This document shows, in pieces, positions 1 through 10,274 of a DNA stretch of 64,000 bases. The DNA comes from Sulfurovaceae bacterium (lineage in GTDB: Bacteria; Campylobacterota; Campylobacteria; Campylobacterales; Sulfurovaceae). Made by a program: the position numbers and the translations under genes. Below the pieces are notes generated by a model. It was not told the origin of the DNA. It did not search any database and was given only the letters and a program-made list of their open reading frames with translations. Location: assembly GCA_028714675.1 (NCBI GenBank), contig JAQTLV010000001.1, forward strand, positions 41,507 to 105,506, given 5' to 3'. How positions within the stretch are numbered: position 1 is the stretch's first letter; each line of letters opens with the position of its first letter.

Positions 1-940
1 GCCAATGTATGATTCAAAACCTGTTATGGAAATACTAAGAGGGTTAACACAAAAAATATCAAAACCATTATTTGATATTACAAAAAAATATGACATGGAT
101 GTGCAAGATTCATTAACCAAGCTTACTCCAACAGCAGTTTCTGAAGATACTAATTCTACAGAAGTGGCTTCGACAGATACAAACTCTTCTTTGTCCAAAC
201 CTTTAGCATTAACTCCAGAGCAAAAAGAGGCAGAAATATTTGCTGAATTTGACATATCTTTACCATTTAAAGAGTCTCAAGAAAAGATAAATGAACAAAT
301 GGTGCTAGAGTTTTATGGCGAAGAGGCTGTTAAGGCACTTAAAGAGCATGGTGTATTTTATCCAAACATGAAGCAATTCTTCAAACAAATCTCAGCAAAC
401 GAATACCAATATTATCCAGAAAAAGAAAGAGCTTATACCGTAAATGGGGGAATTCCAAATACTGAGAGTGGAAAAGTAGAATGCAACTTGGTATTTTTAG
501 CAGAAAAAGGAATAGATGCTATGCCTACATGGAAGAATGAATATCTATTTAAAGTTCCAGAAGGCAAATTTAGAATGCTTACAGGCAGACATGCACAATT
601 TACCCAGAATAGTACAGCCAATAATATTGCTTTACATGATCTTATGTATACAAATTATATTTGGATAAACAAAACGGTAGCTGATAAAATGGGTATAGAA
701 TTCGGCGATGAAGTTGAAGTTTCAAGTGCTACAGGAAAAACAACCATTAAAGCGTATCCAACACAAAAGATAATTCCAGAAGTTGTCTTTTTTGTTCATG
801 GATTTGGATCAGAAAGCGAAGCTCTCGCTTGGGCATATCAAAATGGCGGAAGTGATAATGCAATAATAATAGATTCCATAGAGTCGACATATGGCGCAGC
901 AATTATGCATGAAACTAATGTTGAAATAAGAAAGGTGTGA
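1..940 (+). CDS. psrA: PsrA/PhsA-type molybdopterin oxidoreductase, C-terminal part (5' end outside window)
   Basis: This is the C-terminal 313 residues or so of a periplasmic molybdopterin-guanine-dinucleotide enzyme of the polysulfide/thiosulfate reductase family. The reading frame is open back to the first base, and the same segment lies internally in the complete paralogue at 3186-5678, so the gene starts outside the window. The visible part covers the end of the catalytic domains and the C-terminal molydopterin dinucleotide-binding domain (from about the GRHAQFTQN segment). A Ser/Thr/Asn-rich linker (about 118-240) differs from the paralogue, whereas flanking blocks are identical at nucleotide level. 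It is followed after 4 bases by its ferredoxin subunit gene. The exact electron acceptor (polysulfide, sulfur, thiosulfate or other) cannot be read from this fragment. Confidence 0.85.
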   Translation, partial: PMYDSKPVMEILRGLTQKISKPLFDITKKYDMDVQDSLTKLTPTAVSEDTNSTEVASTDTNSSLSKPLALTPEQKEAEIFAEFDISLPFKESQEKINEQMVLEFYGEEAVKALKEHGVFYPNMKQFFKQISANEYQYYPEKERAYTVNGGIPNTESGKVECNLVFLAEKGIDAMPTWKNEYLFKVPEGKFRMLTGRHAQFTQNSTANNIALHDLMYTNYIWINKTVADKMGIEFGDEVEVSSATGKTTIKAYPTQKIIPEVVFFVHGFGSESEALAWAYQNGGSDNAIIIDSIESTYGAAIMHETNVEIRKV

Positions 941-944
941 GAAT

Positions 945-1622
945 ATGGCAAATTATGCAATGGCATTAAATTTTCAAAATTGTATCGATTGTAGAGCATG
1001 TGAATCAGCATGTAAAGACGAGAATGGAGTTCAGTTGGGAGCAGACAAGCATAGACTTTGGGTAGGAATGACCGAAGAAAGCATATTTGGAAGACCATAT
1101 GTAAATTTTTATCCATCACAATGCAATCATTGTCAGGATGCTCCTTGTGTAGAGGTATGCCCAACTGGTGCGAGTTATTTTGCAGATGGCGGATTGGTAA
1201 TGGTTGAGCAAGATAAATGCATATTATGTAAAGGCTGTATGGAAGCATGTCCGTATAATGCTAGATTTGTTGATGATAAGGTAGTAGCTGTAGATAAGTG
1301 TACTTTTTGTTATGATACTAGGATTGCTCGCGGAGAAACTACAACAGCTTGTCAGGCAACATGCCCTACCAAAGTTAGACTATTTGGAGATTTAGATTCA
1401 GAAGATGGCGAGCTTGTAAAGCTTCTTAAAGAAAGAAGATTTTTTGTATTAAAAGAAAAAGAAAATACAGTTCCAAAACTTCTATATTTAGTACCAGAAG
1501 ATGAAAATACGGCAATTAACTCAATAGGACATGACACAAAAATTTATACATGGAACGAGTTTAAGCCACTCATAGAAAAAGCAACAGCCAAAAGGAGACC
1601 GCAATGGGAAACAATAAAATAG
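945..1622 (+). CDS. psrB: PsrB-type four-cluster ferredoxin subunit
   Basis: This is the iron-sulfur electron-transfer subunit of a Psr-type complex (225 aa), carrying electrons between the membrane subunit and the molybdenum subunit. Four Cys clusters are visible. The first is C13-x2-C-x2-C-x3-C, followed by CNHCQDAPCVEVCP, CILCKGCMEACP and CTFC...CQATCP, typical of a 4x[4Fe-4S] protein of the DmsB/PsrB/PhsB family. It has no signal peptide of its own and would be exported together with the Tat-bearing catalytic subunit. The start lies 4 bases after the psrA stop, and the 3' end overlaps the NrfD gene by 19 bases, which suggests translational coupling. It is longer at the C-terminus than the second copy (187 aa). 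Confidence 0.92.
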   Translation: MANYAMALNFQNCIDCRACESACKDENGVQLGADKHRLWVGMTEESIFGRPYVNFYPSQCNHCQDAPCVEVCPTGASYFADGGLVMVEQDKCILCKGCMEACPYNARFVDDKVVAVDKCTFCYDTRIARGETTTACQATCPTKVRLFGDLDSEDGELVKLLKERRFFVLKEKENTVPKLLYLVPEDENTAINSIGHDTKIYTWNEFKPLIEKATAKRRPQWETIK

Positions 1623-2872
1623 CAGGAGTACATATAAATCAAATCAAGTTAAAAGATTTTCTTCTTAGCAAGAGTATGTTTTTGGCATATTTTTTATTGG
1701 CATTGGGACTTTGGGGGCTTTTTGATGTATTTTCGCAAAGATATTTTTTTTCGGCGATTAATTTACATGACATAGCTCTAAATCCAGACAGCAAGGAAGT
1801 AGTTAATGGTCTTAAGGAGGCCATTACTGGGGATGGTGGAGAAGTAAAAAGAGAGGCTCCTTGGACCTTGTACATTGTTAATTATATGTACATGATATAT
1901 AGTGGAAGCGGCATTATATTTTTAGTAGCATTGGCCGAGCTTTTAAATATAGATATTATCAAAAAAACAGCAGCAGGATTTATGAGCCTCGGTCTTGCTA
2001 TGATTTTTGGAGGACTATTTACAATAGCAGTAGATTTAAATATATTACATATGCATTGGATGTTTTTGAGTCCTCATTTTAGCGCCGGAATGTGGTTAAT
2101 GTTGCCATTATATATGATATATATTCCATTTGTTATGTTTGAGATATATCTTCTAATTACAGACAGATATGATATAGCAAAAAAACTTGCTGTGCCTATT
2201 TTGCTTCTGAGTATAGTTGTAGATATTATTGAGTACTATATACAAGCAAGACTTTTTGATATGAATGTAGCAAGACACTTATGGACAACATATCCAATGC
2301 TGACCGTATATTTTATTATTTCTTCATTTGTTGCAAGTTCTGGGTTAATGATGCTTTATTCAATGATAACATATAAAGATTCTCTAAAAGCGGAGCTATC
2401 AGATCTTTTAGATTTTTTAGTAGGCATAGCATTATACACTATGGTTATACTTGGCGCATATGAGGCTACCGCCTATTTGTTTATAGACAAAGCATGGGGT
2501 GGGGTTATGTTGTTTGGCAAGTTCAAATACTACTTCTTTGCTTATATTATCACCGCTGTTGGAATACCATTTGTTATACTTTTTAGAAGAACACATTCAA
2601 TTTTTTGGATAACTGTTGCATCTATATTTATTATATGTGGTGCATATCTAGGAAGAATAATGTTTGTATATGGTGGAAATGCTTTTCCAATGAGTGATAC
2701 TTTCGGCACTGGATTTCAAAAATATGCAGAGTATGAGCCTATAAAAGATTATATATTCTTTTCTCCTCATTATAGTGAAGTTTTTATAGTTTTAGGCTCC
2801 GTTGGCGTTGTTATTGTTGTTTACAAAATCATAGAATCGCTTTTTTCTGTTACTAAAATACACAACCACTAA
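1604..2872 (+). CDS. psrC: PsrC/NrfD-type quinone-interacting membrane subunit
   Basis: This is a polytopic membrane protein (422 aa) of the NrfD/PsrC family, which anchors the complex and exchanges electrons with the quinone pool. The sequence shows about eight to nine hydrophobic segments beginning near residue 27, with charged loops between them. The start is ATG at 1604 inside the 3' end of psrB, with AGGAG six bases upstream. It is longer than the classical Wolinella PsrC of about 317 aa. It is only distantly similar to the second copy at 6258-7472, although the psrA genes of the two operons are almost identical in places. A hairpin follows the stop codon. Confidence 0.88.
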   Translation: MGNNKIAGVHINQIKLKDFLLSKSMFLAYFLLALGLWGLFDVFSQRYFFSAINLHDIALNPDSKEVVNGLKEAITGDGGEVKREAPWTLYIVNYMYMIYSGSGIIFLVALAELLNIDIIKKTAAGFMSLGLAMIFGGLFTIAVDLNILHMHWMFLSPHFSAGMWLMLPLYMIYIPFVMFEIYLLITDRYDIAKKLAVPILLLSIVVDIIEYYIQARLFDMNVARHLWTTYPMLTVYFIISSFVASSGLMMLYSMITYKDSLKAELSDLLDFLVGIALYTMVILGAYEATAYLFIDKAWGGVMLFGKFKYYFFAYIITAVGIPFVILFRRTHSIFWITVASIFIICGAYLGRIMFVYGGNAFPMSDTFGTGFQKYAEYEPIKDYIFFSPHYSEVFIVLGSVGVVIVVYKIIESLFSVTKIHNH

Positions 2873-2878
2873 TTTTAA

Positions 2879-2910
2879 ATCTACCCTTTTGATTTTTTAA
2901 AAGAGTAGAT
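2879..2910 (+). terminator. Hairpin after first psr operon, probable terminator
   Basis: An inverted repeat pairs ATCTACCCTTTT with AAAAGAGTAGAT (one mismatch) around an 8-base T-rich loop, starting 7 bases after the psrC stop. The following bases are only moderately T-rich. The position between two complete operons supports a terminator. Confidence 0.6.
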
Positions 2911-3080
2911 ACTTTATCTTACATATTAATTTTATTTCATAAATTATATTTAATAATTAAGCATAAACCCCGATATTAAACTACCTTAACCAACAATTTA
3001 TACCCATAATTTACAAATAGTAAGACATTGATACCTACATATTATCAAAACTTATGAAATTTAGTTAAGTAAAAATTATC

Positions 3081-3107
3081 TTGTTCATAAGCAAAATTTT
3101 GTATAAT
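3081..3107 (+). promoter_or_regulatory. Probable promoter of second psr operon
   Basis: An extended -10 element TGTATAAT lies at 3100-3107, with a weak -35 candidate TTGTTC at 3081-3086 (15-base spacer). The leader to the ATG at 3186 would be about 70 bases. The rest of the 313-base gap (2873-3185) shows the terminator hairpin and otherwise featureless AT-rich DNA. I found no ModE-like palindrome here. Confidence 0.55.
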
Positions 3108-3185
3108 TTTTCACGGCTTATTTATAAAATACTTATTTAATTTTAATATTTTTTAAGCTCAATTTTTCTTTATCTAGGAGGACAA

Positions 3186-5678
3186 ATGAAAATAGAGGTT
3201 TCTAGAAGAAAATTTCTTCAAGGAAGTGTTGCGCTTAGTGTTGTTGGGGGAGCTTCTTTTGGTGTTACATCACTTATCGCAGAAGAAGAGGAACAAGGAG
3301 AGCTCTCTATAACAACCAAAACAGGCACGGGGAAAGCCAAATTGGTACCAACTTTATGTGAAATGTGTGTAAACAAATGTGCAGCAATCGCAAGAGTTGA
3401 AAATGGGGTAGTCACAAAGCTAGATCCAAATCCAATGTTTCCTAAATCAAAAAATATGCTTTGCCCAAGAGGGAATGCTGGTATACAAGCACTATATGAT
3501 CCAGATCGTTTAAAATCTCCAATGATTCGTATAGGGGAAAAGGGCGAAGGAAAATTTAAAAAAGTTACATGGGATGAAGCATACAATGCAATACTAAATG
3601 GTACAGACAAATTTCCAGGTATGGCAAAAATATTAGACGAAGAGCAAGATAATCGTTCAAGTTTTCTATTTTGTGCAGGAGAGGGAATGGCAGAACATAC
3701 ATTCAAAACATTTTATGGAGCATTTGGTTCTGCTAACTGGTTAAATCACTCTTCTATTTGTCTTCAAACAGTATCTGCTGCATATAATCTTACTCTTGGT
3801 GCTTATCCTGGAGCAGATTTAGGCAATGCGACATATGTTATTATGGCAGGAGCAAATAGAGCAGAAGCTATAGTTACTCCTGATACTATGAGTATTTTTA
3901 AAAAAACAAAAGGAAGGGGCACAAAACTTGTCTGCATAGATCCTAGATTTACAAATACTGCCGCTAAAGCAGACGAGTGGCTTCCTATCAATCCTGGAAC
4001 AGATTTAGCTTTTGTGTTGGCTTTGACATATGTTACATTAAAAGAAGAACTTTATAATAAAGAATATGTTGAAGCAAACTTCAATGATTTTGAAGCTTAT
4101 AAAAATCATATAATTAGTCATAACTATACCCCAGAGTGGGCAGAAAAAATCACATCAATACCAGCAAAAGAGATTTATAAAATCGCTAGAGAGTTTATGC
4201 AAAATGCTCCTAAAGCTATATATTATCCAGGAAGAAGAAGTACTTTTGGTGCAAATGACTTTCAGCTTCGCAGAGCAACGGCTATATTTCAAGCATTAGG
4301 AGGCGGTATAGACGCTAAAGGTGGATTGGTGTTTGGTAAAAAATTAGATCTTGGTACGCATGAGGGAATATCACCTTTGTATTTTCAAGCATCATCAAGA
4401 GCTTTAGAAGAAACCAAAAAGGGTGAGCATGCCAAGGATTCTATAGCCATAATAGGTGATGGCGGCTCATGGATAGCATGGAGAAATAGATTCTTAGAAA
4501 ACAGAATGCCATATAAAGTAAGAGGAATGTTTGTATATAAACACAATCCAATGATGAATATGCCAAATACAAACAAAACTGCTCAAATGATGAAGAAAAT
4601 GGAACTAACTGTAGTTATAGACACCATGCCAAGTGATACAGTTATGTATGCAGATGTAGTATTGCCAGAGTGTACATATTTAGAAAGAACAGACCCTGTC
4701 AATACATTTGCTGGGGTTGAACCATCAATTGCCCAAAGAAATAAAGTTATAGAGCCAATGTATGATTCAAAACCTGTTATGGAAATACTAAGAGGGTTAA
4801 CACAAAAAATATCAAAACCATTATTTGATATTACAAAAAAATATGACATGGATGTGCAAGATTCATTAACCAAGCTTACTACAACAGCAGTTTCTGAAGA
4901 TACAAATTCAACCAATATCGCATCTTCTGATTCAAATGCTACAATGTCAACAGCACCAAAAAGCGAAGAAGATATATTCGCCGAATTTGACATATCTTTA
5001 CCATTTAAAGAGTCTCAAGAAAAGATAAATGAACAAATGGTGCTAGAGTTTTATGGCGAAGAGGCTGTTAAGGCACTTAAAGAGCATGGCGTATTTTATC
5101 CAAACATGAAGCAATTCTTCAAACAAATCTCAGCAAATGAATATCAATATTATCCAGAAAAAGAAAGAGCTTATACTGTAAATGGTGGAGCTCCAAAAAC
5201 TACAAGTGGAAAAGTAGAATGCAACTTGGTATTTTTAGCAGAAAAAGGAATAGATGCTATGCCTACATGGAAGAATGAATATCTATTTAAAGTTCCAAAA
5301 GGCAAATTTAGAATGCTTACAGGCAGACATGCACAGTACACACAAACGGGTACAGCAAATAATGCAATTCTTCACGATTTAATGCCTTCAAATTATGTTT
5401 GGATAAACAAAAGGGTTGCAAAAGATATGGGCATAGAGTTTGGAGATGAAGTTGAAGTTTCAAGCACTACAGGAAAAACAACCATCAAAGCATACCCAAC
5501 AGAACAAGTAGCCCCAAATGTTGTATTCTTTATTCATGGGTTTGGACAGGAAAGCAAAGAACTTACTTGGGCTTATAAAAATGGTGGACGAGATAATGCT
5601 GTAATAACAGATAATGTTGAACCTGTTTATGGTGCGGCGGCTATGCATGAAACTAATGTTGAAATAAGAAAGGTGTGA
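3186..5678 (+). CDS. psrA: PsrA/PhsA-type molybdopterin oxidoreductase, complete second copy
   Basis: This is the catalytic subunit (830 aa) of a periplasmic polysulfide/thiosulfate-reductase-like complex. A Tat signal (SRRKFLQG, residues 6-13, then a hydrophobic stretch) directs folded export. The [4Fe-4S] site is C58-x2-C61-x3-C65-x27-C93. Cys192 in HSSIC lies where PsrA/PhsA enzymes place the Mo-ligating cysteine. The C-terminus holds the dinucleotide-binding domain. A Ser/Thr/Asn-rich linker sits near residues 560-600. The start is supported by AGGAGG four bases upstream. From about residue 520 on it is nearly identical to the truncated copy at 1-940. The family is well supported, but the substrate within the S0/polysulfide/thiosulfate group is not decided by the sequence. 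Confidence 0.93.
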   Translation: MKIEVSRRKFLQGSVALSVVGGASFGVTSLIAEEEEQGELSITTKTGTGKAKLVPTLCEMCVNKCAAIARVENGVVTKLDPNPMFPKSKNMLCPRGNAGIQALYDPDRLKSPMIRIGEKGEGKFKKVTWDEAYNAILNGTDKFPGMAKILDEEQDNRSSFLFCAGEGMAEHTFKTFYGAFGSANWLNHSSICLQTVSAAYNLTLGAYPGADLGNATYVIMAGANRAEAIVTPDTMSIFKKTKGRGTKLVCIDPRFTNTAAKADEWLPINPGTDLAFVLALTYVTLKEELYNKEYVEANFNDFEAYKNHIISHNYTPEWAEKITSIPAKEIYKIAREFMQNAPKAIYYPGRRSTFGANDFQLRRATAIFQALGGGIDAKGGLVFGKKLDLGTHEGISPLYFQASSRALEETKKGEHAKDSIAIIGDGGSWIAWRNRFLENRMPYKVRGMFVYKHNPMMNMPNTNKTAQMMKKMELTVVIDTMPSDTVMYADVVLPECTYLERTDPVNTFAGVEPSIAQRNKVIEPMYDSKPVMEILRGLTQKISKPLFDITKKYDMDVQDSLTKLTTTAVSEDTNSTNIASSDSNATMSTAPKSEEDIFAEFDISLPFKESQEKINEQMVLEFYGEEAVKALKEHGVFYPNMKQFFKQISANEYQYYPEKERAYTVNGGAPKTTSGKVECNLVFLAEKGIDAMPTWKNEYLFKVPKGKFRMLTGRHAQYTQTGTANNAILHDLMPSNYVWINKRVAKDMGIEFGDEVEVSSTTGKTTIKAYPTEQVAPNVVFFIHGFGQESKELTWAYKNGGRDNAVITDNVEPVYGAAAMHETNVEIRKV

Positions 5679-5682
5679 GAAT

Positions 5683-6246
5683 ATGGCAAATTATGCAATG
5701 GTATTAAACTATAAAAACTGTATAAATTGCAAAGCATGTGAAGTTGCTTGCAAGGAGGAGAATGGCATTTTGCTCGGAGCTGAGAAGCATAGGATTTGGG
5801 TTGGTTCAATGAATCCAGAGGGGGAGTGGCCATTTTTGAGCATAGCATCAGCCACATTCTTGCCTAGCCAGTGTCAACAGTGTGAAAATGCACCATGTCA
5901 AGATGTTTGCCCAACTCAGGCTACATATTATGATAAAAATGGAGTAGTGCAAGTTGATAGTGAAAAGTGTATATTGTGTAGCTACTGCATGGTAGCATGC
6001 CCTTATGATGCAAGATATGTTGACGATAGGACAATGACGATAGACAAATGTACTTTCTGTAGTGATACTAGGCTTGCTCGCGGAGAAACTACAACAGCTT
6101 GTCAGGCGACATGCCCTACCAAGGTTAGAACTTTTGGGGATTTGGATGATCCAAATAGTGAAGTTAGTCAGATATTAAGAACTAAAGAGCATTTTACGCT
6201 CAAACCGCATATTGGTACAAAACCAAAACTATTTTATATTATATAA
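5683..6246 (+). CDS. psrB: PsrB-type four-cluster ferredoxin subunit, second copy
   Basis: This is the electron-transfer subunit (187 aa) with four [4Fe-4S] cysteine groups: C-x2-C-x2-C-x3-C from residue 13, then CQQCENAPCQDVCP, CILCSYCMVACP and CTFC...CQATCP. The first residues and the final Cys cluster are identical at DNA level to the copy at 945-1622, while the middle differs and the C-terminal extension of that copy is missing. It sits 4 bases after psrA and 11 bases before the NrfD-type gene, so the three genes form one operon. Confidence 0.92.
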   Translation: MANYAMVLNYKNCINCKACEVACKEENGILLGAEKHRIWVGSMNPEGEWPFLSIASATFLPSQCQQCENAPCQDVCPTQATYYDKNGVVQVDSEKCILCSYCMVACPYDARYVDDRTMTIDKCTFCSDTRLARGETTTACQATCPTKVRTFGDLDDPNSEVSQILRTKEHFTLKPHIGTKPKLFYII

Positions 6247-6257
6247 GGAGAGAGTAG

Positions 6258-7472
6258 ATGTTAAATAAAATTTTGCCTCATAAGGCAATAACAATAAAGG
6301 CGCTTTTAGATTTTAAGAAGACACCTTTTAATATATTGATGTTTTCAGTTACGGTCGGTCTCCTAGCAATGTTTTTAATAGGAGCTATAAATTATTTTAT
6401 ACATGGTCATCATGCTTATGGAGTAAGCAGAGAACACCCTTGGGGACTACTTATCGCTATGTATATATTCTTTGTTGTTAGTTCCACAGGACTTTGTATC
6501 ATATCGTCTTTGGGGCACGTTTTTAAGTTTAAAAGCTTTGAATTTATAGGGAAAAGAGCCATATTCGGCGCTATTATTACCATTATATCTGGTTTCGCGG
6601 TAATAGGACTTGAGATAGGACATCCTCTTAGAATGGCCATATATAATACAATTTCTCCAGGCATAACGTCAGCAATATGGGGCATGGGAGTTCTGTATTC
6701 TATATATTTAGGCTTGATAGTTATGGAATTTATACTTTTATCAAGAGATGATCATAAGTGGGCGAAGTTTTTTGGGCTCGGGGGACTTTTGGTTGGTATA
6801 GCTGCTCACTCAAATCTTGGAGCCGTATTTGGATTTTTAGTTGGTCGCCCATTGGCAAATGGGGTATTTTATCCAATATATTTTATATTGTCAGCGATGA
6901 TTACAGGGTGTTATTTGTTGTTTTTGATGTATGGATATAAGTATAGAATGAACTTTGATGATGATAAAGAGATATTTTTAAAACATCTTGCTAGATTGCT
7001 TGGTTTGCTTTTGGCAATAATGTTATTTTTTGAGTTTTGGAGATTTTTGACACTTATTTATGGAGATGTTCCTGAAAGAGCAGAAACAGCTTTGCATATA
7101 TTAAAATCGCCAAATTTCTTGATAGGAGAACTTCTTTTAGGAATAGTAATACCTTTTGTTATTATTCTTTACAGCAAAGCCGAGGCAATCCATAAAATTA
7201 TATGGGCATCACTAGGCGGTATGATAGGAATATTTTTTATGAGATATGATCTTATAAAAGATACACTAATGTACCCTATGCAAACACTAAAAAAAGTTGA
7301 ATATCAATTGGCACCAACACTAATAAACTATTCGCCTACTTGGACAGAGTGGTTTATAGCTCTTGGGGCAATAGGAATAACTTTGGCTATGTATTATATT
7401 GGCGAAAACTTTTTCTTTTTAGATCCTAAAGAGAACGATGATTACTTTGATCATTACCAAGATATAAAATAA
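6258..7472 (+). CDS. psrC: PsrC/NrfD-type membrane subunit, second copy
   Basis: This is a membrane quinone-interacting subunit (404 aa) of the NrfD family, with about eight to nine transmembrane segments starting near residue 28. The start has a good ribosome binding site (AAGGAG, 9 bases upstream). Its sequence is markedly different from the 422-aa counterpart at 1604-2872: the first 50 residues and most loops do not align by eye. The two complexes may therefore differ in quinone partner or electron flow direction even though their catalytic subunits are close. That last point is inference. Confidence 0.88.
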   Translation: MLNKILPHKAITIKALLDFKKTPFNILMFSVTVGLLAMFLIGAINYFIHGHHAYGVSREHPWGLLIAMYIFFVVSSTGLCIISSLGHVFKFKSFEFIGKRAIFGAIITIISGFAVIGLEIGHPLRMAIYNTISPGITSAIWGMGVLYSIYLGLIVMEFILLSRDDHKWAKFFGLGGLLVGIAAHSNLGAVFGFLVGRPLANGVFYPIYFILSAMITGCYLLFLMYGYKYRMNFDDDKEIFLKHLARLLGLLLAIMLFFEFWRFLTLIYGDVPERAETALHILKSPNFLIGELLLGIVIPFVIILYSKAEAIHKIIWASLGGMIGIFFMRYDLIKDTLMYPMQTLKKVEYQLAPTLINYSPTWTEWFIALGAIGITLAMYYIGENFFFLDPKENDDYFDHYQDIK

Positions 7473-7502
7473 TATATTATATTATTCTTTATCAAATCTT
7501 CT

Positions 7503-7539
7503 AAGCATATAGTTATCAAGACCAGATGACTATATGCCT
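7503..7539 (+). terminator. Hairpin after second psr operon
   Basis: GCATATAGT at 7505-7513 pairs with ACTATATGC at 7529-7537, and ATC/GAT can pair inside the loop. A T-rich tract follows at 7546-7557. The position 30-65 bases after the psrC stop fits a terminator. Confidence 0.55.
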
Positions 7540-7637
7540 TCTATTAATTTTTTATTTACAACTAATCTTAGATAAAAATTCTTTTTCAATTTTTTTTGAT
7601 ATTATTGCAATTATTTTTATAGGAATTATTTATTATT

Positions 7638-7865
7638 ATGAAAAAAGAATTATATATATTTTTAGGGATATTTTTATTTTTAGCAATTGGAATGCATTTT
7701 AAAGAGTGGACATCCCATCCAATAGAGCATATTATAAGTCTTCCTGATTCTGGGGCTTATGGAATAGGATTTGTGCATCCATTTGTGTTTACGCTTGTTG
7801 TTTATCTATTTTTTGTTTTGTTTAGAAGTGTTTACAGAGGGATTAAAAAGGTAGTTGGCAAATAA
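7638..7865 (+). CDS. Small two-helix membrane protein, unknown function
   Basis: This 75-residue protein has a hydrophobic N-terminal helix (about 5-20), a polar middle with several His residues (HFKEWTSHPIEHI), and a second helix (about 47-62) followed by a basic tail. I do not recognise a characterised family. It lies downstream of the psr operon on the same strand, separated by a hairpin, so it may be an independent small gene. The middle His residues could in principle bind metal or haem, but there is no direct evidence. Confidence 0.65.
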   Translation: MKKELYIFLGIFLFLAIGMHFKEWTSHPIEHIISLPDSGAYGIGFVHPFVFTLVVYLFFVLFRSVYRGIKKVVGK

Positions 7866-7878
7866 GAGCGTGAGCGTG

Positions 7879-7903
7879 AATTGATAGGAAAATCCTATCA
7901 ATT
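7879..7903. terminator. Hairpin between convergent genes
   Basis: A perfect 11-bp stem (AATTGATAGGA / TCCTATCAATT) has a three-base loop, between the small membrane gene on + and nifU on -. It overlaps the nifU stop codon by two bases. No strong T run flanks it, so a bidirectional terminator is likely but not certain. Confidence 0.5.
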
Positions 7904-8870
7904 AAAGAGGAATTACTCTGATATTTTCGTCTAGTTTGTCTTTGAGTATGCTTTCCATAGCAAAAAGTGTACCCGTACTTGAGCTTGCACATCCACTACA
8001 AGCACCTAAATAGCGTATATATATATCAAAATTTGCACCATTTTCTTTAATATCCAATATCTCAACATTTCCACCATCCATAATAAGCATTTGGCGAATA
8101 TTTTCATCTATTACTTTTTCAACAGCTTTAAGTCTTTGAACTATAGTCATTTTTGAAAAATCTACATTTCCAGCATTTGCTTCATCTGCAACATGAGTCA
8201 TTTTTTCTTTTTCATATTCAGTAAGCAAATCAACTAAGTATATATCTTTTGCTTCATGCCCACCAGGACGAACACATGATTTACAAAAGGCACCAGCTTT
8301 TGTGTAATCAGTAATTTGCTCAACTGTTGTAAGGTCATTTATTCTTATAACTTCTCTTAAAGTTGATAAGCTTACTCTTGCACACTCACACACTATGATT
8401 TCGTGCTCAAAAGAAGCCATGTCTACACCCTTATATTGACTTGCAGCTTTTTTTATAACATCATATGCCATTACTGAGCAGTGCATTTTTTGTGGTGGAA
8501 CTGCTGGAATATCAGGGGTATCACGCATGGCTTTTTCAACATCTATATTAGTTATTTTAAGTGCTTCATCTACACTTTTGCCTTTACAAAGTTCCGCCAT
8601 AGTATCACTACTAGCTATTGCAGTACCACAGCCAAAGCTTTTGAATTTAGCATCAAGTATAATGTCATTTTTTGGATCTACTGCCCAATAAAGCCTAACA
8701 GCATCACCACAACTCTCAGCCCCAAAATCAGCGACTATTAGTTTTGCTTTCATAGAAGCAGCTTCTTCTTCGGTTATTTCTCCCATGTTTTTTGGATTGT
8801 TCATAAGTTCACAAACTTTTTGACTATATTCATCCCAAATAGTCCCGCCTATTAAACTATCTATTCCCAT
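7902..8870 (-). CDS. nifU: NifU-type Fe-S cluster scaffold protein
   Basis: This is a three-domain Fe-S assembly scaffold (322 aa) that receives sulfur from NifS and passes clusters to client proteins in the cytoplasm. The N-terminal IscU-like domain carries Cys54, Cys81 and Cys131. The central BFD-like [2Fe-2S] domain has C161-x-C163 and C196-x2-C199. The C-terminal NifU domain has C291-x2-C294 (CSGC). The full NifU architecture without nitrogenase genes is normal for Campylobacterota, where NifU/NifS act as the general machinery. It follows nifS with a 32-base gap and is probably co-transcribed. Confidence 0.95.
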   Translation of the reverse strand: MGIDSLIGGTIWDEYSQKVCELMNNPKNMGEITEEEAASMKAKLIVADFGAESCGDAVRLYWAVDPKNDIILDAKFKSFGCGTAIASSDTMAELCKGKSVDEALKITNIDVEKAMRDTPDIPAVPPQKMHCSVMAYDVIKKAASQYKGVDMASFEHEIIVCECARVSLSTLREVIRINDLTTVEQITDYTKAGAFCKSCVRPGGHEAKDIYLVDLLTEYEKEKMTHVADEANAGNVDFSKMTIVQRLKAVEKVIDENIRQMLIMDGGNVEILDIKENGANFDIYIRYLGACSGCASSSTGTLFAMESILKDKLDENIRVIPL

Positions 8871-8902
8871 TTTTATATCCTTGTTTATAATTAATATTTA
8901 TT

Positions 8903-10117
<1,215 letters not shown>

Positions 10118-10251
10118 CTATTTTTATCCTAATTAATCTGATGATACATCAAATATTCTTAAAGTTTTATAAAATATGTTATAATTAAAGATAATTATAC
10201 TCCTAATATATTTAATAATTACAGCTAAGTATGCATAGTTTTTAATCACTT

Positions 10252-10268
10252 TTTGCCATTATGGCAAA
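10252..10268. other. Short perfect inverted repeat downstream of folE
   Basis: TTTGCCA and TGGCAAA flank a three-base loop a few bases after the folE stop (folE is on -). On the minus strand it is followed by A residues rather than T, so it is a poor intrinsic terminator in that direction. It may be an mRNA 3'-end structure. Confidence 0.35.
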
Positions 10269-10274
10269 TTTTGT

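Noticed and set aside
8481-8741. Open frame on + across nifU
   Set aside because: It is antisense to a clear NifU domain and has no homology-like features.
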